Source of the DNA: Ischnura elegans
Taxonomy: Eukaryota > Arthropoda > Insecta > Odonata > Coenagrionidae
DNA length: 64,000 nucleotides
Assembly: GCF_921293095.1 (NCBI RefSeq)
Contig: NC_060254.1
Span: 1,674,001-1,738,000 of the forward strand
Direction: 5' to 3'
Below the pieces are notes generated by a model. That model ran no database searches. It saw only the letters and a program-made list of their open reading frames with translations, and had not been told where the DNA came from. This document shows, piece by piece, positions 46,156 through 57,811 of the stretch. Position 1 is the first letter of the stretch, and every line of letters starts with the position of its first letter. The position numbers were made by a program, and so were the translations under genes.

Positions 46156-46385
46156 GGCCGTTTTACACGGTGCACGGAATTGCGCATTCTGACACGAAGG
46201 CGCAATCCAAATTGCGTCGTGTTAAGAGGTGAATTGCTAGAACACATACGAGAATGCGTGGATGCGAGACGGCAAAATAGCCCCTGTTCTAATTTCTTTC
46301 ATGCATTCGCGCAATTCCACGCTATTTTAGAAATTGATGTAGCTCTAACCTGCGCAATTCCGTGCCCCGTGTAAAACGGCCTTTA
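46156..46385. mobile_element. MITE with AAGGCCGTTTTACACGG terminal inverted repeats
   Basis: The left end AAGGCCGTTTTACACGGTGC with CGGAATTGCGCA is matched inverted at the right end by TGCGCAATTCCG and GTGTAAAACGGCCTT (46352-46384), giving about 30-base ends with one or two mismatches. The interior has further GCAATTC inverted motifs and no coding capacity. Flanking TA-rich triplets (ATA / TTA) may be a decayed 3-base target duplication, as in PIF/Harbinger-type elements, but this is not firm. Confidence 0.75.
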
Positions 46386-46481
46386 AGTTCACGAAGGGGA
46401 ACCGCAGTCACACTTCATTCATATTTCAAAAAATTGGTAGATTATGTGAAAAATAATTTAGAAACGTTTTTTAATATTTAT

Positions 46482-46660
46482 CATGGCAACCGATTATCCT
46501 GGTCGATACAGTCTGCTATTACGCGTGGAGGGCCCGTGTTTGATATCCTATGCAGGCCCATTTCTTCTCCGATTTTTTATATTTATTTTGAGGAAACCTG
46601 CATTTAACTCGTAATTTTATGATTTTCAATAAAAAAATGGTTTTGTTGTTGGAAAGTCTT
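46482..46660 (+). repeat. Dispersed repeat, tRNA-like SINE remnant (copy 2)
   Basis: Collinear with 6345-6530: ATGGCAACCGAT, CGTGGAGG, CTGCATTTAACTCGTAATTT and GATTTTCAAT blocks recur in order. See copy 1. Confidence 0.35.
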
Positions 46661-46664
46661 TCAT

Positions 46665-47250
46665 CGGCTACATCATCGTCATGGTTTATTATGCGTTTGA
46701 TCTTAGTTGTTTTATCAGACTAATGGAATCCATGTTGACCATACGCTCGTTTTACTTGAAAGTGTAAATATTGCTTAGATCTAATCTAGCCAACTGAAAA
46801 GTAAACGATCATCAAGTAACAAATGGCAGAAAAAAAGTATATGACCTTCCATAGTGACCATTACAGGCCCATTAGGGGGGCAGCCCCCCCCCCAACCCCC
46901 AACGAGCAAAAGCGAGTGATAATAATAGGACGCATCATTCCTGCTCGAGTGCTCTATTTCGCTAACATTTTACGTGCTAGACACTCGCATCAACATGCCA
47001 CCCTGCGACCCCCTGAGGCAGACTATTCAGTATTGCCTGAGTATATGTTCGACTGCTACACTGCTATGCCACCATGATGAAATCGTTTACTCAAACACGA
47101 AGTCGCAACTACTTTGAATAATTCGGTAGGTGGAAAATAAAAGAAAGTCAATGCAAAAAACACTATCATTCAACCATTTTGTCATAAGCTTAAAATGTGA
47201 AAACGTGTTAGTTGCTGCCATCCTTCAAGAGCCCATGACGTCATTAGGAT
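46665..47250. other. No recognisable gene; C-run near 46886
   Basis: Mixed sequence with a poly-C tract at about 46886-46896. Confidence 0.4.
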
Positions 47251-47267
47251 TCTGGTTTCTCTTTCAG

Positions 47268-47427
47268 GGAGAAAACATCATGGAAGGAAGTATTCGCTCA
47301 TCGGGTTGTAATTAATAGTGAACCCAGCCCAAGTAGACCCAAGCACAAGGAGCTAAAGGAGTATCTGAGGAGCAGCGATCAGCTCGGCATGACCTCACCT
47401 CCGAAAGGATTGACAAAGTGGATCTAG
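47268..47427 (+). other. Candidate coding exon of unknown protein
   Basis: A strong acceptor (GGTTTCTCTTTCAG ending at 47267) precedes 52 open codons ending TAG at 47425-47427. The peptide is Ser/Pro/Lys/Glu-rich (includes WKEVFAHRVV and KHKELKEYLRSS) and more protein-like than most short frames here. Upstream the same frame closes at 47245. No partner exon or polyA signal was identified, and no family is recognised. Chance is a real possibility. Confidence 0.2.
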
Positions 47428-47429
47428 AA

Positions 47430-49245
47430 GCGGTGGCTGAAGCGAAAGAAGGCAAAATATTGTTCTCTCACCTTTTCGAACCGTATTACAACGGCCATTT
47501 AATTAAAAAATGGTTAACGAGTCCACTGGGCACATTGCAATCTCGTGACGTAGGTTGTCTCTCAACTAGCATGCTCCAACCCCTCGCATTCCGCCATTCT
47601 TCGAAAAAAAATTCCAGACAGAGACAAACTTAGGATAGGCATACAGTTCGCGTAGACTATTCAACACCATGGGGATTCCAGATTGCTGACTATATGATCA
47701 TGAACATTGCCTACTATTTCCTTCCTAATCAAAGGTGATAGTGCAAACCTGCAACGAAAACCAATTCGCCATACTGTACTATTTTTTGCAGTCGTAAATG
47801 AGACTCATTCACTAACCTTGCATCTTCAAAACGTCAATGCATAAGGGCGGCACGTGTCCAGGAATTGGCTCCATTCAAGATTTTGCTTTGTTGCCTGTGA
47901 TACAGAGTGCATTATAAATAGGCAATTGTATCTTTTTCGATCCGTATGCTACTTCTCCAGCTATGCACGGCAGGCAGAATAGACAGCCTCAACCCTTTCA
48001 AAGATGATCTGATGACGTCACGCACTCTTACATAGTAGGCCGTGGCTTCCCCTCTACTTCTCGTGCTTGGGACTATCGCGATCTGTTTTGTTTCCACTAT
48101 CTTGTAAGCCATTCCTTCTCTCAATGCCAAAACTGGTTCCTTCGTGAGTTTCCTCATGGCGTCAGCGATTTATGAAAAGCGGGTGGCAAATTTCGCGTGG
48201 CCTAATGTAATATTGTGAGAGAATGGGGAAGATGATTTCTCGCCGTAACTAACCGATTCCGAATGGGGTCCGAAACTTGGATCCGAAAACGCGATTACTT
48301 GAAAAAAAGTTCAGCAGAAGGGCGGGAAGGATAAATTTATACGAAAACTTCATCCTTATCCAGTCATTGCCTCTTATGAGTGTATCGTAGAACAACCATA
48401 AAGTATTCACCCCATTTTTAATAAATTGAAGATATCATAACAATTCAGATTCGTGAACATGTTTACAAAGAACGGGTCATAGAGGAAGAAGTAGCTCACA
48501 GGAGTGCAAACGAACCAGGTACCACGCAAAGCTCTGGAGAAGCTGAGAAGCGGTGACCCCATCGGCAGGAATTAGTGACGTCATCTACTCATCCGCGGAA
48601 GGGTGAGCGACCCAATTCTGATGATTATTGATCACAGGTCTCCCACTGTAGCATTTATTTCCGGATCATCTACATACTGCCCGCGACACATATCTGTTGC
48701 ATAGTCATTTTCATGCGTTTATTCGGCGTCTGATGCCAAGGTTTCCCACCAGGTGGCAGGGTGCCAGATCAATGGTGGCACGAGGGAGGAAGCAAGTATC
48801 TTGACCCAAAGAGAGAAGATTTGTGCCCAAGGTCACATATAACAGAGTTTTGTGCGGAAGAAGAGATTATTCGGTCCATAATGCACCAGGGTGTGGAAAT
48901 GAATAATTTCGGGCTTTTGAGCTGACCTATTTTCCTTTAACTTTGAGCCATTGCTCTCGGCAGATACGTTCAGTGGAGCGGTATACTCTTCAAATCATTT
49001 TTAACAGGCATTTAGCGATAATAAATACATAACCAAATGTAGGAATCGTAATAATGAAGGCCCTCCTCAAGACTTTCTGCTCCTAAAAGTATACGTGCGT
49101 GCGATAAATATGCGTTGATGTTCCTCCCTTTCAAAGAATGCAGTATAGACCGGAAACGACATCTTCCCAATTTATCTCGCATGTCGGAGAAAGTGTACCT
49201 TAGAAAAAAATGGGCTGTTTTAAAGGCGTGGCATGGGTATTCACG
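47430..49245. other. No recognisable gene
   Basis: Mixed-composition sequence with short frames only. Confidence 0.4.
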
Positions 49246-49249
49246 ACTG

Positions 49250-49500
49250 TCCTCCACGAGTCATTCGCCACAGTGAAATCAGTGTGCCGAGGGGATCACG
49301 TCTTAACGTCCCATTCGACGGAAGGAATGCTGTAAATCCTCTTCCCCATTCAACCTTTCTCTCGCAAAATTGCGGAAACAGTGATCGGGCAGTGTCTGAA
49401 AAATCTTCGCCTCTGCCAGGATTTGAATCCTGCCCCCCAAGGTGGGGAGACATTACTAAAGCCACCGCATTCCTCTTCCATTTGAGCATTCGCTTGGTGC
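49250..49500 (-). repeat. tRNA-headed SINE, family B, copy 1
   Basis: On the minus strand CGGTGGCTTTAGTAATGTCT (A-box-like) and GGGGGCAGGATTCAAATCCT (B-box-like) form the head. It is followed by GGCAGAGGCGAAGATTTTTC and AGACACTGCCCGATCAC, which match the body of copy 2 (GGCGGGGATTTATCGGAGAC, TGCCCGAGTGC). No functional tRNA is implied. Confidence 0.7.
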
Positions 49501-49504
49501 TGAT

Positions 49505-50630
49505 TCCTAGGAATTTCGGATTTGACTCGATCATAGGGGAGAAATGAACGTACTACCTACCAGGCAACCTTCGCATTGGATGCAATTAGTCGCGGAATGT
49601 ATCGATCATACGGTGACCTACGAATTACTCACGAAAATGTTTTTACAGATAATCATATAATTATAAAATTTTCTTATTAGCAACAAACGTTAATATTTAT
49701 ACACTTATTCTTTCATATTTCTCTCAATAGTTTTAAATTCATATATTTTTTTTATGAATACAACTCGGTATTTTGTTCTAGCTGATAAAGGAGATGTAGC
49801 TTATCAATTCCATCGTTCTGCATAATTGTCTTGCTCAGAATTACAGATGGAGATATTAGTTTGACGAACCGTTGCGACATTTGAGTAAAGCAATTAAACG
49901 ATTCAGTTTTAATTACTCGTTCCTCCCCAAATGTTTCTCGTAATTATAATTAATTAAATTCTAAAAACATTCTGAGGAAAATTTGTGTAAAAAGCACTCC
50001 AAATAACCCTTTAGCAGATATAATTCTTTGCAATCATTGGTATTACTATAGCTAATAACTTAAAAATGGATACATAAAAAATTGGATATGAAAATTATGA
50101 TGTTAAATTTTGGCACCCCAAATGTCGCATCGCTTCATCAAACTGTCGCCTCTCTCTCCCTACGTCTTTCTGAGTTCAAAAATGCTGCAAAATTAATGGA
50201 ATTTTTCAAAATAATCTCAATATACCTTAACTTCTAATGTGCCAAACATTCATTCGTGTATTTTCTACATTGATAATATTCATTCCATCAAAGCAAAACG
50301 TGTGGATGTAGTTTTATGCGTTGTCTGCTAGGATTCACGTAGCTTTTACGATTTTTACAACTGAATAAGATTGCGTTGTTCTATAATTATAGCTTATGGC
50401 CTAATTTCTCTGATATTTGTCCAATATATTTGACGCTCCAAAAGTATCATTTAATGAAGCATCCCAGTTTGCTACCGAGATTTCTGAAATTTTACTTTTG
50501 GTTTCTATGAAAATGAGGATTGGAATTTTTGTCTACTAACATGGAAATTAGACCCGATTAAAATTTCATATATCTCAAGGTTATGCATTCATAAGTATTG
50601 ATGACTTTAAAAAAGATACATGGAAGAATA
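49505..50630. other. No recognisable gene
   Basis: AT-rich sequence without recognisable features. Confidence 0.45.
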
Positions 50631-50631
50631 A

Positions 50632-51196
50632 GTGGTCAAAAAAATTACTTCTTCCACTCCTCAAGCGTCGCATTCCCGTTTCATCACACTCTCATTAACT
50701 AGCCTTCCTCTCTCTGCCTTTATTTCAGAGCTCGAAAACTGCTGCAAAATGATGGAACTATTAAGAGCGTCCAGAACGACGACAGACAACGGGAACTACA
50801 CTCGCCTCAACCGACTCATCTGTTTTGTTTCTCGAGAGAGCATCTCCGCGACACTCCGCTCATCTGTTTTTATTTATTTTTTTTCATTTTTATCCTTTCA
50901 AAAAGCAGCATCACTTACTCTCCGTCCGGCCGCGAGAGGCGCCACCTTCTCCCCCTTCCTCATCTCCTTGGACACCACTAAACAGCCACAAACACTCTCT
51001 CGCGGAGTGCAGTGTATCTTCCCAACACTCGAGTCTTCGCCGTCTCGTCGCTTGGCACCGGTTGCACCGGAACCACACCTTTCATTCTTGGAAAAGCGCG
51101 GTGAGAGAAGGAACGAGTGGATTTCTTCAAAAATTCACCGTTATCTCGCATTCGCCGGAGGTGCGGAGGCCTCTCTTTCTCTCTAAGTCAAAATGA
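50632..51196 (+). promoter_or_regulatory. GC-rich block, possible promoter or first exon
   Basis: From about 50920 the sequence becomes CpG-rich; two overlapping plus frames (184 and 123 codons) are open through it but are Ser/Arg/Leu-rich without domains. GAAAAGCGCGGTGAGAG near 51090-51106 contains a donor-like G/GTGAGA, and GCAGTGTA near 51009 is weakly initiator-like. It could be the 5' end of a plus-strand gene extending beyond the window. No exon join was found. Confidence 0.25.
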
Positions 51197-51199
51197 AAT

Positions 51200-51530
51200 G
51201 AAATTCGCAGTTAGTGTGTCATTTTGAGGCCCTCTCACTCTGCCGCCTAAATTGATTTTCAGTGTTTCAGATTTCATGCATATGACGCATGGCGTAATTT
51301 ACGGTCAAACCGGAAGAAAATTCACAGAAAGAGTGAAATAAGATCTGAGGTCTTACGTTAATTGTGTCGAAAATTCATTTGCTGTGGGTCATTTATGAAA
51401 TCTTAAACATTTTTGTGAATCAATCACTGATTAAAGCTTTTGTCCACCCATGAAAACAAAACATTTCATTCCTTTGACGCAAGACCAAGGCCTGATTCTC
51501 AGTGAAATATGGTATTTGGATGAAGCGAGC
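51200..51530. other. No recognisable gene
   Basis: AT-rich sequence. Confidence 0.4.
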
Positions 51531-51534
51531 GATT

Positions 51535-51740
51535 AGCGCATTGGGGGAGGAAAGGCCCGGCGACGGCATTGGCCTCCTCTTAACGAGAGGCGCCACAACA
51601 TAACGGGTGTACCTATGCATGAAGCCATCCACGAAGCACTCGGGCAGTCTCCGATAAATCCCCGCCAACTCTAGGAATTGAACCCGGACCCGAAGGGTGG
51701 ATGGCTGACATTCTAGCCAACACTCCCACCAGATCCCCAC
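51535..51740 (-). repeat. tRNA-headed SINE, family B, copy 2
   Basis: On the minus strand TCTGGTGGGAGTGTTGGCTA (A-box-like) and GGGTCCGGGTTCAATTCCTA (B-box-like) head the element. The body includes GGCGGGGATTTATCGGAGAC, TGCCCGAGTGC, GGTGTACCCGTTAT and AGGAGGCCAATGCCGTCGCC. It shares head and proximal body with copy 1 at 49250-49500. Confidence 0.75.
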
Positions 51741-51744
51741 GAAA

Positions 51745-53020
51745 CAAGCACACTCTTCAAGGCCCAGACCCCCTCCAACTTAGCACAATCATTAGAGAAT
51801 CGTTTAACTCTAACGAGACGTCCAGAGCGAAAGTGGAAGCGGAGGCGATGAAAATACGCACAAGTTTACCCCAAATAATAAGTTTCTTTAGTGGTTTTAA
51901 TTTTTAAATTTGCAAGAGTTTTTGATGGAATTGTTAGCCTGGAGCATTTGAAACTGCGAACAGCCCGCACATTTTCTGTCGTTCCCCTTGATCCAAACAC
52001 ATTAACCCCTCCTTGTGATACGCCAAACAAACCCAAAACCGTTTAAAGACCAATCCGCCTTCTCAGTCACTGACATCAACTCACGTCCAACGCAATTCAT
52101 ATCTACGCAGGAAAGTTAGTCAAGCTCAGTTCAATAAAAAAAAACTGGCGGGGAACCAGCTGATATTTGACTGACCTCACCTGCGAGTACACATATTGTT
52201 ACACAAAGCGATTTGTGCCAGCATAATTCTGTTTTTATCCCAAATTTAATCAATTGGAATTCATAGGCATTGTGCAGAAGGTAAAAGCGACAGATAAAGG
52301 TGCCAAGTCGGAGACATGATGGGAGTGACAGCCGAAAAAGCAATGAGACATTTTTTGGACACGAATACAACATCTCTAGGAAAGGCAGATGTTATTTCCC
52401 GCACGCGTCCCTTACAAAGCTTTAGCTCGCGAAATAATCTCTGGGGAAGGAATAGAATTTGGTATGAGAAAAAATTACTCCCTCCTTTTCGAAGCGTCTC
52501 CTCTATCTCAAAGAATTCCTATGATGACGGCTGATGTTTTCACGTACTTTTCAAGCGAATTAATAATGTAGACGGGTGGGTGAGGTTACTGTTTTGTCCT
52601 CGTCGGTAGTTATAGCTGCTGCTGTCGGGGGAAAAAGAGAATGTTTCCGCAGAGAGGAAAGGCAAAACTAATTGCTTTGCGTGGAAGAGGCTCGTTTCTG
52701 AGGATAGCCTGAAGTTCAGAGAAGACACGCTCGTTACTCACCTGGCTTTGAAGACATGAGATCATTTGAATAATAATAATAACAATGAGCACACGCATGG
52801 CTGGAAATTAGCAATTGGCAACGCTCAGAAGGACTAGACTCATCAACTACCAACTCCGATGGTGTAAGGCACAAGTTATTCACGGCGCAAGTGGAGTGGC
52901 AATTACTTTTAACAATGAAATGCCCGAACTTTTCACCTGTCTTTTATTTCCAGGCCAACCATTTTGACTACGTACGTGTTTAGTTGGTAGTGATCTCAGT
53001 TTTATTACTTTTTAAAATTT
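51745..53020. other. No recognisable gene
   Basis: Mixed-composition sequence with short frames only. Confidence 0.4.
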
Positions 53021-53027
53021 AAAGCTC

Positions 53028-53213
53028 CGTTTATTTATTTATTCCCAACTTCCCAGTAAACAGCACTTTAAGACCTTTACAACGGAGGATAAACTATACA
53101 CAACGCAAACATCCACGCCCTGGATAGGGACCACCTACCCAGGTGGGAAACGAACCCACGACCTACGGTTTGGCAGGAGAGGACTTTATCCCACCGCCAC
53201 TGAGGCCGACAAT
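53028..53213 (-). repeat. tRNA-headed SINE, family A, copy 2
   Basis: On the minus strand: CGGCCTCAGTGGCGGTGGGA (A-box-like), GTCGTGGGTTCGTTTCCCAC (B-box-like), TATCCAGGGCGTGGATGTTT, then GGTCTTAAAGTGCTG and an AAATAAAT-type tail (minus strand). Shares structure and body with 33865-34045. Confidence 0.75.
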
Positions 53214-53394
53214 TTGAGTTCCGAGATTGAGTGTGGCACTGCTTTGAATCGCTAAAATGTCTAGTTTAAATAATTAAGGCAGAGGAGTCGACCAAGATAA
53301 CCGCTTTGTTCACAGAGATTAATTTTTTAGCAAAGAACACTTCTATCACTAAACATGGGGGCACGGGCAGGTATTAGGATATATCCCATCCCCT

Positions 53395-53776
53395 TAGAGA
53401 AAAGGGAAATGCGATTACTAAGTTCAACGCGGCATTTATTAAAGTCCTTTATCGGTCGGTGGAAAAACGAATTCCCATACCTATCCGCTCGGCAAAATAT
53501 CCCTCTTAATTTCTCGTTTCTGCCGGACTTGGAAATACATAGAGTTGATGTTCTCCGTGTCACACTTAAATATCTCTTTCTCCATTAATCATAGTCTAGC
53601 ACATACATTCTGATTATCTAACCTAATTCGTGCCAAAGCTGTATCAGGACATAAAGGTTTTTGACGAATGGCGCAAACTTTACTTTGTATTTCAATAGGC
53701 TCACGGATTAAGTCTTCCTGCACTGCAAACCATATTCTCGTTGCATATTCAAGGTGTGGTCGGACGAGTGGTAATT
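53395..53776 (-). pseudogene. CR1-family fragment, interrupted by a jockey-like insertion
   Basis: DNA matches 26395-26785 of the CR1 copy: TTTATTAAAGTCCTTTAT (53435), GGAAAAACGAATTCCCATA, CTATCCGCTCGGCAAAATAT, and CATATTCAAGGTGTGGTCGG (53743-53762). Similarity ends at ACGAGTGG (53771) where a T-rich tract begins. A weak continuation (CTTCCCACAAT near 54992) lies beyond the inserted element. The family minus-strand frame is broken by stops. Confidence 0.75.
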
Positions 53777-54948
53777 TTTTTTTAATAATAATATATAATT
53801 TATTCCATTTACAATCAAATATTACATTTTAGAACATACTTAAATAATTTTGGAATATATAGGTACCCCTTTGAGTAGTTTTGGGGCTACCATCTTAAAC
53901 TTTTTACATAGGTCTGGTGCTAGCACACATGAGAAGTAAAATTTCTTTGTATTCAGTTATTTGTTCTATTGCCGATTGCATTCATTATTACAAAACGTAT
54001 TTCAAATATTTGGACAAGGATAACTATTTTTCTTATTTTTCTTATATAAACGCATAATTACATACATAGAATATACAATATACCTTTTATTGTAAACTTT
54101 TTAACCCACCTTTCTTAGTAGAAACTCTACTTCCTCACACCTCATAAGCCATTTTTTTTACTGCGGATGCAAATCCCCATCTTTTTTTCCGAGTTTGCTA
54201 CATTACTCGGCAACATGCTAAACAATTTAGGCCCTAAGTAATTGTATGACTGTCGATAAATTTCGGTCGTCGGCCTAGGTATATGGAAGTTTCTCCAAGC
54301 TCTAATGTCATAGTTTTGTGGTCGGGCCTTTTCACCACTACGGTTATAGAATATTCTAAAGACTTTATAAATGAATAAATGCCTTAGTGGGAGGACATCT
54401 AATTTTTTGAATAGAGGAAATGAGTGGCTTTTCCTATACGATCGTGTTATAACCCTGATAACCCTTTTTTGCGCCACTATCAATGGTTTAATGTTGATAA
54501 AATATGCTCCACCCCAGCAGGCTATTCCGTATTGCAATCTTGAATTAACGAGAGCATAATATACCATTTTTAACACTGATTCAGGGCATATGTATCTGAG
54601 GAAGTAGAATTTTCTTACAATAAAAATCATTTCTGATTTTAATTTATTTATGTGAGACTTCCATTTACAATTTTGGTCAAAATATATACCTAAATATTTT
54701 ATGTGACTAGCCTGTTCGATCAAAATACATTTATCACAGGAAGTAACATTATCTTTTATACAATTTGCACATTGATAGTATAGTTTACTTTTGTTTGAGG
54801 TAGATTTACTCATGCTAAACATAATATATTTCGTTTTTTCACTTAACAACATATAATTAGCCGAAAACCACATATTGAGTGTTAATAGATCACTTTGTAT
54901 GTGTTCATATAGATCATCAACACTATTAACAGAGTAACTTAGTGCAGT
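53777..54948 (-). mobile_element. Jockey-like non-LTR retrotransposon, 5' truncated, nested in a CR1 fragment
   Basis: The minus-strand frame 54142-55026 contains TALSYSVNSVDDLYEHIQSD (just after the lost catalytic ADD), a thumb motif IKYLGIYFDQNCKWKSHI, LQYGIACWGG, AQKRVIRVITRSYRKSHSFP and a C-terminal NIRAWRN-like end. A 3' UTR and poly(A) (plus-strand T-run at 53777-53787) follow. Homology starts near 54948; the codons from there to 55026 belong to flanking sequence, not the element. It is a dead copy, distinct from the CR1 and RTE families. Confidence 0.8.
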
Positions 54949-54954
54949 GCAACT

Positions 54955-55378
54955 TAGCAAATTTCCTTCGCCTTTGCATTCAAAGCCTTCCCACAATGCA
55001 ATGCCAAGGCGCACACACCACGCCATATACGTATGCCACGAAAGTTTGAAGACATATATTTGTTACTATTATTTATGTAAATCATAATAAAACAATATTT
55101 CTTCTTAATCTCATATTTTTTTAGACTATTTCTTGGAGAAGAGCTCTAATTTTTAATCAATTACAAAAAAGGTGCCAGGCCAAATTTTAGGAAATAAATT
55201 TCTTAATAATGCAAAATTGGTCAAAAAAAGATATGTACCGGTAATTTAACAGTAAAGAACTTCGATTTTGACATACACATTCCATCTATGGCGATAACCA
55301 AAAAAAAATACAAGAGTTGTCGTTGGTTACAATGCTACCAAGTTAATACGACTTTGAATTAATTAATCTATACATGTA
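54955..55378. other. Probable resumption of the CR1 fragment, then featureless AT-rich DNA
   Basis: About 54955-55010 weakly resembles CR1 sequence at 26781-26835 (shared CTTCCCACAAT). The rest is AT-rich without features. Confidence 0.35.
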
Positions 55379-57600
55379 TTGGAATTCCATCATATCAGAC
55401 AATTTAAAGTTGGAGTAGCTGCGCCTCCTCGGGATAATAATGTGGTGGTTTCCCCTTGCCTTCCACATCGCAGTACTACAGCCGTTAAAGTAAAGCAATT
55501 CAAGAAATTGAAAAAATCAGCAAAGAACACCTGGCAATTAGAGAAACTTAAGGAGCCAAAAAATCAACAGGCCTTTCAAGAAGTAGTGGAGCGCAAGATA
55601 GGACTAGATCAATCTGAAAACTCGTTTGAGAATAACTGGACTACCTTAAGAAGTGGATTTCAGGAGGCCGCTAGAGAAGTTCTAGGGATAAGAAAATGTG
55701 TTAAGAAAAAGCCATGGATCACGGATGAAATAATAGACCTCATTGAAGAAAGGAGAAAGTATAAGAATACGAATACTGAGGAAGGACAGGCTTGCTACAA
55801 GAGAATAAGGAACGAGATTTGCCGCCAAGCGAGGAAAGCCAGAGAAGCGTGGATGAGGAACATATGTGAGGACCTACAAAATAACCTCGTAAAAGGGAAA
55901 GGGGAAGCGGCCTATAGAATAGTGAGGAACCATTTCAAGGAACGAAACACAAAATGTAATATCATAAGGGACAGGAATGGAAACATTCTAATTGAAAACG
56001 AAGACAAAGCCGAGAGATGGAAGGAATACCTGGAGAAATTATACAACGGGAGCAAACTTAGCTCAAAAGTTCTCGAAGAGGAAAGTGAAGTTGAAAAGGA
56101 TGACATTGGAGCAAGCATCTTAAGATCGGAATTTGACGCTGCAGTAAGAGACCTGCGAAAGAATAAGACCCCAGGAATAGATGACATTCCAGCAGAGTTA
56201 ATAAAAAATGCAGGAGAAAAGGTCTTAACTCAACTGTATAAAACTATCTGCGATATGTACTCAACAGGAGATTTACCTAGTGACTTCGAGAAGAACATCA
56301 TCATTCCCATGCCCAAAAAGAAGAGAGCTGAGAAGTGCGAAGAATTTAGGATCATAAGCCTGACGACACATGCGTCGAAGATTCTGACAAGAATCATTTA
56401 CAGGAGAATTGAACGAAGAGCAGAAGAATTCCTGGATGAGGACCAATTCGGATTTAGGAAAAGCAGGGGCACAAGGGAAGCAATTTTGGCTCTTAGGATG
56501 ATCATAGAGAAGATAATGGAGAAAAACAAACCAACCTTCATAGCATTTGTCGATTTAGACAAGGCCTTTGATAACGTGGAATGGAATTCAATGCTTAGAA
56601 TTTTGAAAGAAATCGGCGTACTCTACAATGATCGTAGAATTATTCATAGTTTGTATAAAAACCAAGTAGCTGTGATCAAATGTGGACCAAACGGTGCAGA
56701 AGCGAGAATAAGAAACGGGGTGAGACAAGGTTGTGCGCTTTCCCCATTAATTTTTAATGTTTACTTAGAGAAAGCCATCAACGAAATCAAGCAGAAAGCT
56801 TCGGGTGTCAATATTCACGGAGAAAAAATTAGTATGCTGCGATTTGCTGACGACATAGCAGTCATAGCCGAGACAGAGAAGGATTTGAAGAAGACGTTGA
56901 CAAACATGGAAAGGACAATGACCAGATATCAGCTGAAAATTAACAAAAAGAAGACTAAGATATTAGTTTGCAGTAAAAGAGAGGAGGCTAAAACAAACAT
57001 CAACCTAGGAAAGCATAAGCTTGAAGAGGTGAACGAGTTCTCTTACCTGGGAAGCCGAATTACCAGCGATGGACTGAGCAAGAAAGAAATACACAGTAGA
57101 ATAGCGCAGGCGAAGAGGGCTTTCTACAAAAAGAAGAATCTTCTTACAGTTGAAAATACCAGCATAGAAGTAAGGAAACAATTCATCAGATGCTACATAT
57201 GGAGTATGTATCTCTATGGAAGCGTGGCTTGGACGTTGACAGCAGCAGAGAAGTCAAGAGTGGAAGCATTCGAAATGTGGTGCTACCGAAGAATGATGAA
57301 AATAAAATGGATTGACCGTGTGAGTAACCATGAAGTGCTAAGGAGAGTAGGAGAAAAGAGAAGCCTCCTAAAAACATTAAACAGAAGAAGGGAAAACTTA
57401 GTTGGCCACATTTTGAGGCACGATGGTCTGATGAAGACAATCGTTGAAGGACAAGTGGAAGGGAAAAAGGGCAAGGGACGGCCCCGAATGAGTTATATCG
57501 GACAGGTTATAAAGGATGTAAAAGAGAATAAATATGTAGCTATGAAGAGAGTAGCGGATAGGAGAGAGAAATGGAGAGCTGCGTCAAACCAATCTTAGGA
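55379..57600 (+). CDS. RTE-type retrotransposon reverse transcriptase, uninterrupted frame
   Basis: A 739-codon frame. Family-like sequence begins near residue 39 (QFKKLKKS); the first 38 or so residues come from flanking DNA, so the endonuclease is lost by 5' truncation. RT motifs follow in order: PGIDDIPAEL about 265-274, DQFGFRKSRGT about 355-365, VDLDKAFDNV about 391-400, NGVRQGCALSP about 446-456 and the catalytic FADD at 489-492. The C-terminus has AFEMWCYRRMMKIKWIDR and GKKGKGRPRMSYIGQVIKD blocks typical of RTE-type elements. The element's 3' end is a GATGAT tail at 57611-57627. The open frame suggests recent insertion. It cannot move alone without the endonuclease. Confidence 0.85.
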
Positions 57601-57630
57601 TTGTTGACTAATGATGATGATGATGATAAA
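57601..57630 (+). repeat. RTE 3' tail, (GAT)n
   Basis: GGATTGTTGACTAATGATGATG and further GAT units directly follow the stop. The same GGATTGTT...TGATGA end is found (inverted) at 30438-30465 in the nested copy, identifying it as the element 3' terminus. Confidence 0.75.
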
Positions 57631-57811
57631 TGTATATCAATTTTCAAAAAATATGTTTCTATCAAGCCATTAAAATGCTAATTTTCGTAGTTTCATTACA
57701 TTTTTCCTTAATTCATCATAAAAGTCAAGAATTATTCAAATCAGTACTACCTCTCTTGATTTATAAATAGTGTGCCTAAATTAACTGTTCATTGATAATA
57801 AGGCGATATAG

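Noticed and set aside
50632..51186. 184-codon plus-strand open frame as a protein
   Set aside because: Composition follows GC-rich DNA; overlapping frame is equally open. Kept only as a possible promoter or first-exon block.
54142..55026. 294-codon host gene
   Set aside because: Contains RT thumb and C-terminal motifs of a jockey-like element; the N-terminal codons are flanking DNA.
55912..56187. 91-codon minus-strand frame and others at 57186-57474
   Set aside because: Antisense shadows of the RTE reverse transcriptase frame.
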